The position numbers and the translations under genes are program-made. From positions 248,001 to 312,000 of the forward strand of contig NZ_JACHGE010000002.1 in assembly GCF_014202225.1 (NCBI RefSeq): a DNA stretch of 64,000 bases, given 5' to 3'. This document shows, in pieces, positions 8,950-16,076 of the stretch (position 1 is the first letter of the stretch; each line of letters opens with the position of its first letter). The notes beneath the pieces were generated by a model. That model made no database searches. It saw only the letters and a list, made by a program, of their open reading frames with translations, and had not been told where the DNA came from. This stretch comes from Algibacter amylolyticus (GTDB lineage Bacteria > Bacteroidota > Bacteroidia > Flavobacteriales > Flavobacteriaceae).

Positions 8950-9324
8950 TTAATTTATACGTCCTTTATCTTTTGTGCCATTATAAATACCACGTATTTG
9001 GCTGTTTTGTCTATTAATATAAAGTTAGGAGTATGAATAAAATCTTGTAAACCTCTGTCTCCTTGTTTTACAAAGGCTAAATAGCTTTTTCGAGCTAAAT
9101 TATAAATGTGTTTTTAATGCCTGTGGTAACGTTCCGTTTTTTATCTATCACATCTTTTTTTTGTAGCATAGGTTTTTAAAACAGAAATATTCTCAATTTC
9201 AGGTGTTACCGAAATCAATTGATGCAAGTGCCGGGTTTTGTTTTGTGGTTTTGTTTTTACAACTAGAAACAATAGGGCATATACAAGTAGCCCATAAAAG
9301 AGATATTGATTTTAAATTTTTCAT
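8950..9324 (-). pseudogene. Degraded SCO1/SenC-family lipoprotein gene
   Basis: Read leftward from the ATG at 9324, the sequence begins with a lipoprotein signal (MKNLKSISLLWATCICPIVS then SC). After about 40 codons it jumps straight to the middle of a SCO1 protein. Pieces in shifting frames match the family in order: LISVTPEIENISVLKTYATK, then DVIDKKRNVTTGIK, then YNLARKSYLAFVKQGDRGLQ, then DFIHTPNFILIDK, then RGIYNGTKD. At least three frame changes and several stops interrupt it. The segment that should hold the copper-binding CxxxC motif is deleted. SCO1 proteins deliver copper to cytochrome oxidase or act as thiol oxidoreductases. This copy cannot make a working protein; an intact paralogue presumably exists elsewhere. 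Confidence 0.85.
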
Positions 9325-9424
9325 TTGAGTATGTTTTAATTAAATACTAAAACAATTCAATAAGGAGATGCGCTAAGTTTTTGATTTTCAATTGTATAAA
9401 TATAATTAAATTTAATGATAAAAA

Positions 9425-10219
9425 CTATTTGTTGATTCTAAAACTTCCTGTTTTTTCATCGAATGCTATTAAATCTTTAGGGAATAAATGATTAAAAGTA
9501 CCTTTAGAAATTAAGTTACAAGGTGTATTTGAAACCACGTCATTTTCAGTCATTACAATTAAATTATCACATAACTGAATAGCCAAATCTATTTCGTGCG
9601 ACGAAAACAGAATGGTTTTATTGGTGTCCTTAGCTAGCCTCTGAAGCAACTTTAAAATGTACGCTTTATGATACATGTCTAGATGTGTTGTTGGCTCATC
9701 TAGAATAATTAAGTCTGTATCTTGAGCCAAAGCACGTGCAATCATAACTTTTTGTAATTGGCCATCGCTAAGCTCAAAACATTTTTTATGTTTTAATTCT
9801 GTAATATTAGTTTGTTTTAGAGCGTTATTTATAGCTATGGTATCTTGTTTTGATATAGTACCTATCCAATTGGTATACGGTTGTCTGCCTAAAGCGACCA
9901 AATCAAAAACAGAGAGGTTTTTGGATGTAATTTGTTCCGTCAGCACTAAGCTCATCACTTTAGCTAATTCTAATGGTGCATAATCGTGTACGTTTTTATC
10001 GTTAATTTCAATAGTGCCTTCTAAGGGATTTTGAACTTGTGTTAAGGTTCGTAATAATGTCGATTTTCCAATACCATTTGCACCAATTAAGCCAACAAGT
10101 TCCCCTCTTTTTAATTCGATATTTATATTTGAAGCAATACACGCTTGCTTCTTTTTGGAAATATATCCTATCGATAAATCGCTGGTTTTTAAAATGATAT
10201 GTTGGTTTTTTTCTATCAC
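9425..10219 (-). CDS. btuD: ABC transporter ATP-binding protein, B12/iron-chelate type (BtuD-like)
   Basis: A 264-residue ATPase of the FecE/BtuD family: Walker A GANGIGKST at 46-54, Q-loop region near LVLTEQ at 92-97, signature LSDGQ at 150-154, Walker B LIILDEP at 170-176 and switch His in FSSHEID. It powers import through the FecCD-type permease encoded just upstream. Sequence alone cannot separate cobalamin from haem or siderophore ATPases. The cobalamin assignment rests on the riboswitch-controlled receptor beside it. It is separated from the permease by a 116-base spacer of CT-rich and CA-repeat sequence. Confidence 0.85.
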   Translation of the reverse strand: MIEKNQHIILKTSDLSIGYISKKKQACIASNINIELKRGELVGLIGANGIGKSTLLRTLTQVQNPLEGTIEINDKNVHDYAPLELAKVMSLVLTEQITSKNLSVFDLVALGRQPYTNWIGTISKQDTIAINNALKQTNITELKHKKCFELSDGQLQKVMIARALAQDTDLIILDEPTTHLDMYHKAYILKLLQRLAKDTNKTILFSSHEIDLAIQLCDNLIVMTENDVVSNTPCNLISKGTFNHLFPKDLIAFDEKTGSFRINK

Positions 10220-10335
10220 AAATTCATGAGTTTTCTCTATTCTTTATTCTCTATTTTCAGTAATAAGTAATCAATCTCCCGTCTTCAGACTTCATTCTCC
10301 TGACTTCCGTCTCCCGTCACACACACACACACACA
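10220..10335. repeat. CT-rich low-complexity spacer and (CA)9 microsatellite
   Basis: The segment has a degenerate run of GTCTTC/GACTTC/GTCTCC units at about 10265-10317 and a perfect (CA)9 at 10318-10335. The CA run directly abuts the btuC stop codon: in the transcript, TGA is followed by (TG)9. Length changes in the tract would not alter either protein but would change the spacing between btuC and btuD. Confidence 0.8.
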
Positions 10336-11367
10336 TCAAAACACCATTTTTCGTTTACTTACCAATAACCAAATTATTACCGGTGCACCAATTAAAGCTG
10401 TTATCGCATTAATAGGTAAAGTTAAATCGCTATACGGTAATTGTGCAATACTATCGCAAATTAGCATAACAATAGCACCAAATAAAAACACAGCGGGTAA
10501 AAGAATTTTATGATTAGATGTATTAAATACTTGTCTTGTAAGATGCGGAATTGCTAAACCTATAAAGGCAATTGGTCCTGTAAATGCTGTTATGGTTCCT
10601 GCTAATAGGCTAGTGGCTATAATAATGATTAATCGGCTTTTTTTAATATTTAAACCTAAGCTTTTAGCGTAGTTTTCGCCTAAAAGTAAGGTGTTTAAGG
10701 TTTTTATGGATAGTATGGCCAATATTAAACCAATGCTGTAAATTATAAATAGAATGCTAAGATCTGTCCATGATAAATTACCCAAGCTTCCAAAACCCCA
10801 AAACACGTATTGCTGTAATTGTTCGGCAGATCCAAAATAGGACAGTACGCTAACTATAGCTGCGGTGATACTTGCAAACATGAGGCCTATTATTAAAATA
10901 GCCATAGTATCTCTAACTTTTATGGAAACCATTAATACCGCCAATAGTACAAGAAAACTGCCTAAACTAGCTGCAATTACAATACCCCATTTGGATACAA
11001 ATAAGGCGCTAAACACACCTCCAAAAACACTGGAGCCTAATATTACCAATGCTACGCCCAAACTGGCACCAGAGCTAATACCTAGAACAAAAGGTCCTGC
11101 TAAAGGATTTCTAAATAAGGTTTGCATTAAAAGCCCGGAAATGCCCAAGCCAGAACCCACAATTATTGCTGTTAAAGCCTTTGGTAATCTGTAATTTTGA
11201 ATAATATGTTGCCAGGTTTCATGTTCTGTAGTGCTGCCTATTAAACTGTTAAAAATAGCTTTAAAAGGAATGGCAACAGACCCGAAACTGATATTCAAGA
11301 AAAAGCAAACCACTAAAATAGCTGTTAATATAATAAAGGGTAATTTATATGTTTTTTTATCTGTCAA
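10336..11367 (-). CDS. btuC: FecCD-family ABC permease, B12 transport (BtuC-like)
   Basis: A 343-residue integral membrane protein with about ten hydrophobic segments and the FecCD hallmarks LPKALTAIIVGSGLGISGLL near residue 57, RNPLAGPFVLGISSGASLGV near 86 and GPIAFIGLAIPHLTR near 265. It forms the inner-membrane channel for the BtuF/BtuD system. The start is a TTG at 11365-11367 that touches the TAG stop of btuF, and no ATG lies near; tight coupling to btuF translation would explain the weak start. Substrate assignment to cobalamin rests on context. Confidence 0.86.
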   Translation of the reverse strand: MTDKKTYKLPFIILTAILVVCFFLNISFGSVAIPFKAIFNSLIGSTTEHETWQHIIQNYRLPKALTAIIVGSGLGISGLLMQTLFRNPLAGPFVLGISSGASLGVALVILGSSVFGGVFSALFVSKWGIVIAASLGSFLVLLAVLMVSIKVRDTMAILIIGLMFASITAAIVSVLSYFGSAEQLQQYVFWGFGSLGNLSWTDLSILFIIYSIGLILAILSIKTLNTLLLGENYAKSLGLNIKKSRLIIIIATSLLAGTITAFTGPIAFIGLAIPHLTRQVFNTSNHKILLPAVFLFGAIVMLICDSIAQLPYSDLTLPINAITALIGAPVIIWLLVSKRKMVF

Positions 11368-12513
11368 CTAGTCTAAACGTTTAAAAAAGAAGGGTTTGTA
11401 ATGTGCTAATAATTCCGGATGGCAAATTTTAATTAGGTCTTTTAAAACTAGGTCTGGTCGCGTCATGCCTAATTCATAATACAACACACCTCCAGAAGCT
11501 CCTGTTGTGTTTGTAAAACTATAGATATTTTTAGATTTAAAAGCATCGAACAAGGTATGGTTGTTATTTCCGTTTTCTAAAGCTTCTAGGCTAGAATAAT
11601 TTGAAGGACTTAGCCAAATATCAGCACTTTTAGCTTTCACAAAAACCGATTCAAAATTCAATTTTAAACTACCAACGCCATTGGCATCTTGCCATAAATA
11701 GTTAACATTAGCGTCTTTAAACAGTTGGGCTTCGGTACTTGTGCCATTTGGTAAGTACCAAATATCGCTATGCATGGCGCCGCTTAAAACTGTTGGCCTA
11801 TCTTTTACGTTTTTTGCCAGTTGTTTAGATTCTAAATAATCTTTTTCTATGCTATTAAATATGGAATCAGCTTTGTGTTCTTTATTGTAAAGGGCACCAA
11901 AAAACTTTATCCATTCGGCTTTAGCTAGGGGAGAACGTTCTACCCAATCGCCATTAAAAATTACTGGTATTCCTGCTTTTTTTATGGTTTCTAAAGAGCG
12001 GTTGTTGCCATCTATTCCAAAACCGACAACTAAGTCGGGGTTTAATTCCAAAAGGATTTCGGTGTTTAAACCTTCATTTTTTCCTAATTCTCTTATGTTT
12101 CCGTTGTTTATTTGTGCTCTTATTTTTTCAGATGAAATATAATCGGTTCCAGGAAATCCTATTAAAGTTTGTTCAACATCTAAAAGCTCTAAAGCCGGAA
12201 TATGTGTAGTAGATGTTACCACTATTCTCTGAATAGGATTAATAATAATACCATCATATTCACCCGTCATAAAGCTAGTTTTGGCAGCATTCTCTTTACT
12301 TATTAAAACATATTTAAATGTTTTGTCGGCATTAGGCCACGGTTTTTCAATGGTTATAACTTTATAGTTTTTGTGAATTTTAATAGAAAAGCCTTCAGCA
12401 TATTTTACAAGTAATTCTTGGCTTGTTTCAAGTTCTTCAATGTGTTGCTTTGGTTCATTTTTACAATTGAAGCAAATAGCAAGTAGTAATAATAAAAATA
12501 GTTTAGACTTCAT
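11368..12513 (-). CDS. btuF: Periplasmic substrate-binding lipoprotein, B12-type (BtuF-like)
   Basis: A 381-residue helical-backbone (PeriBP class III) binding protein. The ATG at 12513 gives a lipoprotein signal (MKSKLFLLLLLAICFNC); the frame also offers an ATG 15 bases upstream that would spoil the signal. The residues after the lipidated Cys are KNEP, not an acidic export signal, which suggests retention facing the periplasm. Family motifs are RIVVTSTTHIPALELL near residue 100 and ELNPDLVVGFG near 160. It hands corrinoid to the BtuC-like permease, whose gene begins directly after this stop. No riboswitch was found in the short leader on this strand. Confidence 0.82.
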   Translation of the reverse strand: MKSKLFLLLLLAICFNCKNEPKQHIEELETSQELLVKYAEGFSIKIHKNYKVITIEKPWPNADKTFKYVLISKENAAKTSFMTGEYDGIIINPIQRIVVTSTTHIPALELLDVEQTLIGFPGTDYISSEKIRAQINNGNIRELGKNEGLNTEILLELNPDLVVGFGIDGNNRSLETIKKAGIPVIFNGDWVERSPLAKAEWIKFFGALYNKEHKADSIFNSIEKDYLESKQLAKNVKDRPTVLSGAMHSDIWYLPNGTSTEAQLFKDANVNYLWQDANGVGSLKLNFESVFVKAKSADIWLSPSNYSSLEALENGNNNHTLFDAFKSKNIYSFTNTTGASGGVLYYELGMTRPDLVLKDLIKICHPELLAHYKPFFFKRLD

Positions 12514-12582
12514 ACACTCATGTAACATTAGTAACGCCCTATGTTTTATTTGATAATTAATTTTGTGAAAAATATTAAACCT

Positions 12583-12690
12583 ATGCGAAACGGGTCAAAT
12601 TTAACAATATATATAGTAGCTGTAGTTATTATAGTTCATTTTCTTGCAGGCTTTATTTATCTACTCTATAAAATGAATAAGAAAAAGTAA
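12583..12690 (+). CDS. Small single-span membrane protein, unknown
   Basis: A 35-residue reading frame, MRNGSNLTIYIVAVVIIVHF continuing LAGFIYLLYKMNKKK: one transmembrane helix with a basic tail, the typical look of a genuine small membrane protein. An in-frame GTG at 12565 could add six residues. It lies between the btuF start and the cobalamin riboswitch, reading toward the riboswitch, with its stop 32 bases before the -7 box. No function is known to me. It may belong to the B12 locus by position only. Confidence 0.5.
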   Translation: MRNGSNLTIYIVAVVIIVHFLAGFIYLLYKMNKKK

Positions 12691-12721
12691 AGTTTTATCT
12701 GTTTACTTTATATAAATGCTT

Positions 12722-12729
12722 TACTTTTG
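12722..12729 (+). promoter_or_regulatory. -7 box for the cobalamin riboswitch transcript
   Basis: TACTTTTG is an exact TAnnTTTG match ending 10 bases before the first riboswitch helix at 12739. This is the right place for the start of the leader RNA. The -33 element is weak. Confidence 0.6.
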
Positions 12730-12738
12730 CAGAGAATT

Positions 12739-12995
12739 TTGGTTTGACCTAGTCACCAAGAATAAGTTTCGATGATTCCAAAAAGATCCCGAAATAAGTT
12801 CGGAACGACTTAGCCAATTAAAAGGGAATCTGGTGCAATTTTATAATTAATTCCAGAACTGTTCCCGCAACTGTAAGTTTATGCTGAACATGGTTCAGTA
12901 CCTCGTTAAGAGGGTGTTGTGCACTACAACCACTGGCGTTTCGCTGGGAAGGAAAAGCAACATTAGATAAGTCAGGAGACCTGCCATTTTCATCA
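12739..12995 (+). ncRNA. Cobalamin (adenosylcobalamin-type) riboswitch
   Basis: Conserved cobalamin-aptamer elements appear in order: AAAGGGAATCTGGTGCAA (12821-12838), CCCGCAACTGTAAG (12864-12877), CACTGGCG (12931-12938) and the B12 box GTCAGGAGACCTGCC (12971-12985). The 5' helix TTGGTT at 12739-12744 pairs with AGCCAA at 12812-12817. Between these arms lies an unusually long insert that itself contains hairpins, including CCGAA/TTCGG at about 12789-12803. The aptamer lies 48 bases before the TonB-receptor start codon. When corrinoid binds, expression of the downstream genes is expected to fall. Confidence 0.95.
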
Positions 12996-13003
12996 TCTAA
13001 AAT

Positions 13004-13022
13004 AACTCTCGGGTAAAGAGTT
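13004..13022 (+). promoter_or_regulatory. Expression-platform hairpin at the receptor start codon
   Basis: AACTCT (13004-13009) can pair with AGAGTT (13017-13022). The hairpin ends 10 bases before the ATG and is followed by a short T-rich stretch. It is placed to couple B12 binding to translation initiation or early termination. This role is inferred from position. Confidence 0.45.
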
Positions 13023-13032
13023 TTAAAGATTT

Positions 13033-14859
13033 ATGAAAAATATATACATTTTACTACCATTTGTAATTGGCTTTTCTACTGTGGCAAAAGCTCAGGTTGA
13101 TGCTGTGCAAAAGTTAGACGAAGTTGTAATTAGCGATACTAAGCTATTAGACTACGCCAATGGGATAAAAATAGAAATTCTTTCAGATTCCATTATCAAT
13201 AATAATGCGACTTCCTTAACAGGATTATTAGCTTTTAATTCCAATCTTTATTTTAAAGAAAACGGTTTTGGTATGGTATCGTCGCCTTCATTTAGAGGCA
13301 CCAATGCATCCCAAACAGCAGTAGTTTGGAATGGCATAAATATAAATTCGCAACTTAATGGTCAAACAGATTTTAATACTATTAATACCTCTAATTACAG
13401 TTCCATAGCTATTAGAAGTGGAGGCGGAAGTGTACAGTACGGTAGCGGTTCTATTGGAGGGAGCATTCATTTAAATAATAATTTAAGTTTTAACGAGCAT
13501 TTTGAAACGGCTTTAAGAACAGGATTTGGAAGTTTTAATTCTAAAAACTTAGGCTTTAATACGGCTTTTGGTACTAAATTATATTCCGGTAATGTTGCTG
13601 TAACATATGTAGATTCCGATAACGATTATAAATACTTAGGTACAGACCAAATAAATGAAAATGGTGCGTTTAATAATCTCAATTTAAACGCCAATTTGGG
13701 ATTTTATGTCTCTAATAAAGATATTATAAAGCTATACCATCAAAGTTATTTTGGAAATCGAAATTTTTCTGGAACGCTAGTTGGTCCTTCCAGAAGTAAA
13801 TACGAAGACGAAAATTTTAGAACCATGTTAGAGTGGTCTCGAACTTCAGGGCAATTTAGCTCGAAAGTAAAAGCAGTGCATTTACACGAATTGTTTAAAT
13901 ATTTTGAAAACAAAGACAAAGCTAATTTTAGTTTAGGTAGTGTAAACACCCTTTTGGTTAATCATAATTTTAATGTGCGTTTTAGCGATAAAATACAGTT
14001 TAAAACCATTTTAGAATATTCGAATACCAAAGGAAAAGGAGATAGTTTTAAGGAACCGGTAAGAAACGCATTTTCTACAACAGCGTTACTTAATCACAAA
14101 CTCAGTAACGTAATTCGTTATGGCATTAACCTTAGACAAGATTTTATAACGGGAGGTGAGAGACCATTTGTATTTTCTGTTGATGCTGGTTTTGATTTAT
14201 TTGAACATTATCAAATTCAAATAAACGGTTCTAAAAACTACCGTATTCCTACATTTAACGATTTGTATTGGCAACCAGGAGGTAATTTAGATTTGGTTCC
14301 AGAATCGTCTTACCAAATAGATTTAGGGCAAAATTTTAGTTACCCTCATTTAAATGTAAAGCTAAATGGCTATTACATTAATACCAAAGACATGATTCAG
14401 TGGGTGCCTAATAATACAGATATATGGTCGCCAGTAAATATTGGTGAGGTTGCAAGCTATGGTGCAGAAGTAGAGGTAAAATCGCATTACTCTATTAATA
14501 AACATCAACTTCATTTTTCGGGTCATTACTCGTATACTGTTTCAGAAGATTTAGAAACGAATAAGCAGCTTATTTATGTGCCTTTTCATAAAGGTAATTT
14601 AAATGTGGCTTATGGTTATAAACGCTTTTCAATGTTTTATCAACATCTTTTTAATGGCGAAGTTTCTATTATAGGAAACTCATTATCGAGTTATGATTTT
14701 GGTAACATTGGGGTAAGTTATGTGTTTAATCAGAATAAAAAAGTGAATTATACCATAGATTTTAAACTTAACAATCTATACAATACCTATTACGAAAATG
14801 TGGCCTTAAGGCCCATGCCAAATAGAAACTTTCAAATACAAACAACAATTAAATTTTAA
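13033..14859 (+). CDS. btuB: TonB-dependent outer-membrane cobalamin receptor (BtuB-like)
   Basis: A 608-residue receptor. The Sec signal MKNIYILLPFVIGFSTVAKAQ is followed by a TonB-box-like segment (KLDEVVISDTK), a plug domain (SLTGLLAFNSNLYFKENGFG, FRGTNASQTAVVWNGININS, IRSGGGSVQYGSGSIGGSIH) and a 22-strand-type barrel ending in the terminal motif NFQIQTTIKF with C-terminal Phe. It is shorter than SusC-type receptors and close in size to E. coli BtuB. The cobalamin riboswitch directly upstream is the main reason to name it BtuB. It is followed after 2 bases by the BtuG-like lipoprotein gene, so the two are coupled. Confidence 0.9.
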   Translation: MKNIYILLPFVIGFSTVAKAQVDAVQKLDEVVISDTKLLDYANGIKIEILSDSIINNNATSLTGLLAFNSNLYFKENGFGMVSSPSFRGTNASQTAVVWNGININSQLNGQTDFNTINTSNYSSIAIRSGGGSVQYGSGSIGGSIHLNNNLSFNEHFETALRTGFGSFNSKNLGFNTAFGTKLYSGNVAVTYVDSDNDYKYLGTDQINENGAFNNLNLNANLGFYVSNKDIIKLYHQSYFGNRNFSGTLVGPSRSKYEDENFRTMLEWSRTSGQFSSKVKAVHLHELFKYFENKDKANFSLGSVNTLLVNHNFNVRFSDKIQFKTILEYSNTKGKGDSFKEPVRNAFSTTALLNHKLSNVIRYGINLRQDFITGGERPFVFSVDAGFDLFEHYQIQINGSKNYRIPTFNDLYWQPGGNLDLVPESSYQIDLGQNFSYPHLNVKLNGYYINTKDMIQWVPNNTDIWSPVNIGEVASYGAEVEVKSHYSINKHQLHFSGHYSYTVSEDLETNKQLIYVPFHKGNLNVAYGYKRFSMFYQHLFNGEVSIIGNSLSSYDFGNIGVSYVFNQNKKVNYTIDFKLNNLYNTYYENVALRPMPNRNFQIQTTIKF

Positions 14860-14861
14860 AA

Positions 14862-15932
14862 ATGAAAATCAACAAATTACTAGTATTAGCCTTATTAACA
14901 AGTATTTTTATTACCTCTTGTAGTGAAGATAGCGATGATAATCCAGTGGTGCCAAAAGGCGATTATGAAAATGGATTAATAGTTTCTCACGAAGGTAATT
15001 TTGGGCAAGGAAATGCCTCTGTATCTTTTGTGTCAGATGATTTTTTAACAGTCGAAAATAATGTTTTTAGTAACGTAAATGGCGCACCATTAGGAGATAC
15101 GGCACAAAGCATAACTTTTAGTGATGACTTAGCGTATATTGTTTTAAATGTTTCTAATAAAATTGAAGTTGTAAACCGTTATACATTCGAGTCTGTTGCT
15201 ACAATTAATTCGGGATTAGTTAATCCACGATATATGACGATTTCCAACGGAAAAGGGTATGTTACAAATTGGGGAGACGGCGGTGATTCTACTGATGATT
15301 TTGTGGCTGTTATAGATTTAGCAACAAATACCGTTTCTAATACCATTCATGTAGGTGAAGGGCCTGAATATATTTTAGAAAAAGGGTATATGTTATACGT
15401 CTCACATAAAGGAGGTTGGGGTGTAAACAATATTATTTCTGTAATTGACACAACAGACAATAATGTTGGAACTTTAGAAGTTAACGACGCTCCGGGAGCA
15501 ATGGCCTTCGATTCCAATGGGAACTTAGTTGTTTTATGTAGTGGTGCTAATCAGTATTGGTTAACTCCAGCGGTAGAAACTTTGGCTTCAATTACTCGTA
15601 TAAGTACAAACAATTCGGCTATTTTGGATGTCATGGAGTTTGCCAGTGGAGAGCACCCAAGTATAATGACTCATGACGATGATGAATTGTTTTATATTTT
15701 AAATGGTGAAGTATACGAATTAGAGGATAGTAGTGATGCGTTACCAACCACGGCTATTTTGGATGTATCATCAACTAGCGCCTATGGAATTTCTGTGGAA
15801 GATGATACGTTATACGTAGCCAACTCTAATTTTACAGAAGAAAGCGATTTACTTATTTACGATTTAGATAGCGCATCTCTTATGGAAACCATTGAGTTAT
15901 CAATTGGAGCTGCTAAAATTTATTTTAATTAA
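14862..15932 (+). CDS. Surface beta-propeller lipoprotein, BtuG-like (YncE/DUF5074 type)
   Basis: A 356-residue protein. The lipoprotein signal ends ITSC at residue 20, and the next residues SEDSDDN resemble the acidic export signal that sends Bacteroidota lipoproteins to the cell surface. The rest is built of repeated propeller blades of about 45 residues, with phrases such as ITFSDDLAYIVLNVSNKIEV, VAVIDLATNTVSNTIHVGEG and ISVIDTTDNNVGTLEVN. In Bacteroides, BtuG is a seven-bladed propeller lipoprotein that binds B12 very tightly above BtuB. Position directly after the receptor under the riboswitch makes the same role likely here, though binding cannot be read from sequence. Confidence 0.78.
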   Translation: MKINKLLVLALLTSIFITSCSEDSDDNPVVPKGDYENGLIVSHEGNFGQGNASVSFVSDDFLTVENNVFSNVNGAPLGDTAQSITFSDDLAYIVLNVSNKIEVVNRYTFESVATINSGLVNPRYMTISNGKGYVTNWGDGGDSTDDFVAVIDLATNTVSNTIHVGEGPEYILEKGYMLYVSHKGGWGVNNIISVIDTTDNNVGTLEVNDAPGAMAFDSNGNLVVLCSGANQYWLTPAVETLASITRISTNNSAILDVMEFASGEHPSIMTHDDDELFYILNGEVYELEDSSDALPTTAILDVSSTSAYGISVEDDTLYVANSNFTEESDLLIYDLDSASLMETIELSIGAAKIYFN

Positions 15933-16025
15933 AACCAATTAATTATAAAGAAAATTTAACCACTAAAGTTATGCTATGGCTATGATTTTAAGGGGTTAAT
16001 ATTAGAAAGTAAATAACAACATATA

Positions 16026-16058
16026 AGAACAGTTGCATTTTTGTGACTGTTTTTTTTA
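16026..16058 (+). terminator. Probable terminator after the BtuG-like gene
   Basis: A short stem (AACAGT at 16028-16033 with ACTGTT at 16046-16051) runs into eight T. The stem has only six pairs, so read-through into the next gene is possible. Confidence 0.5.
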
Positions 16059-16076
16059 CACCAAATTTTAAAAATT

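Noticed and set aside
9425-12513. The ABC genes as a haem or siderophore importer
   Set aside because: This cannot be excluded from protein sequence, but the divergent cobalamin riboswitch with a BtuB/BtuG-like pair makes B12 the better choice.
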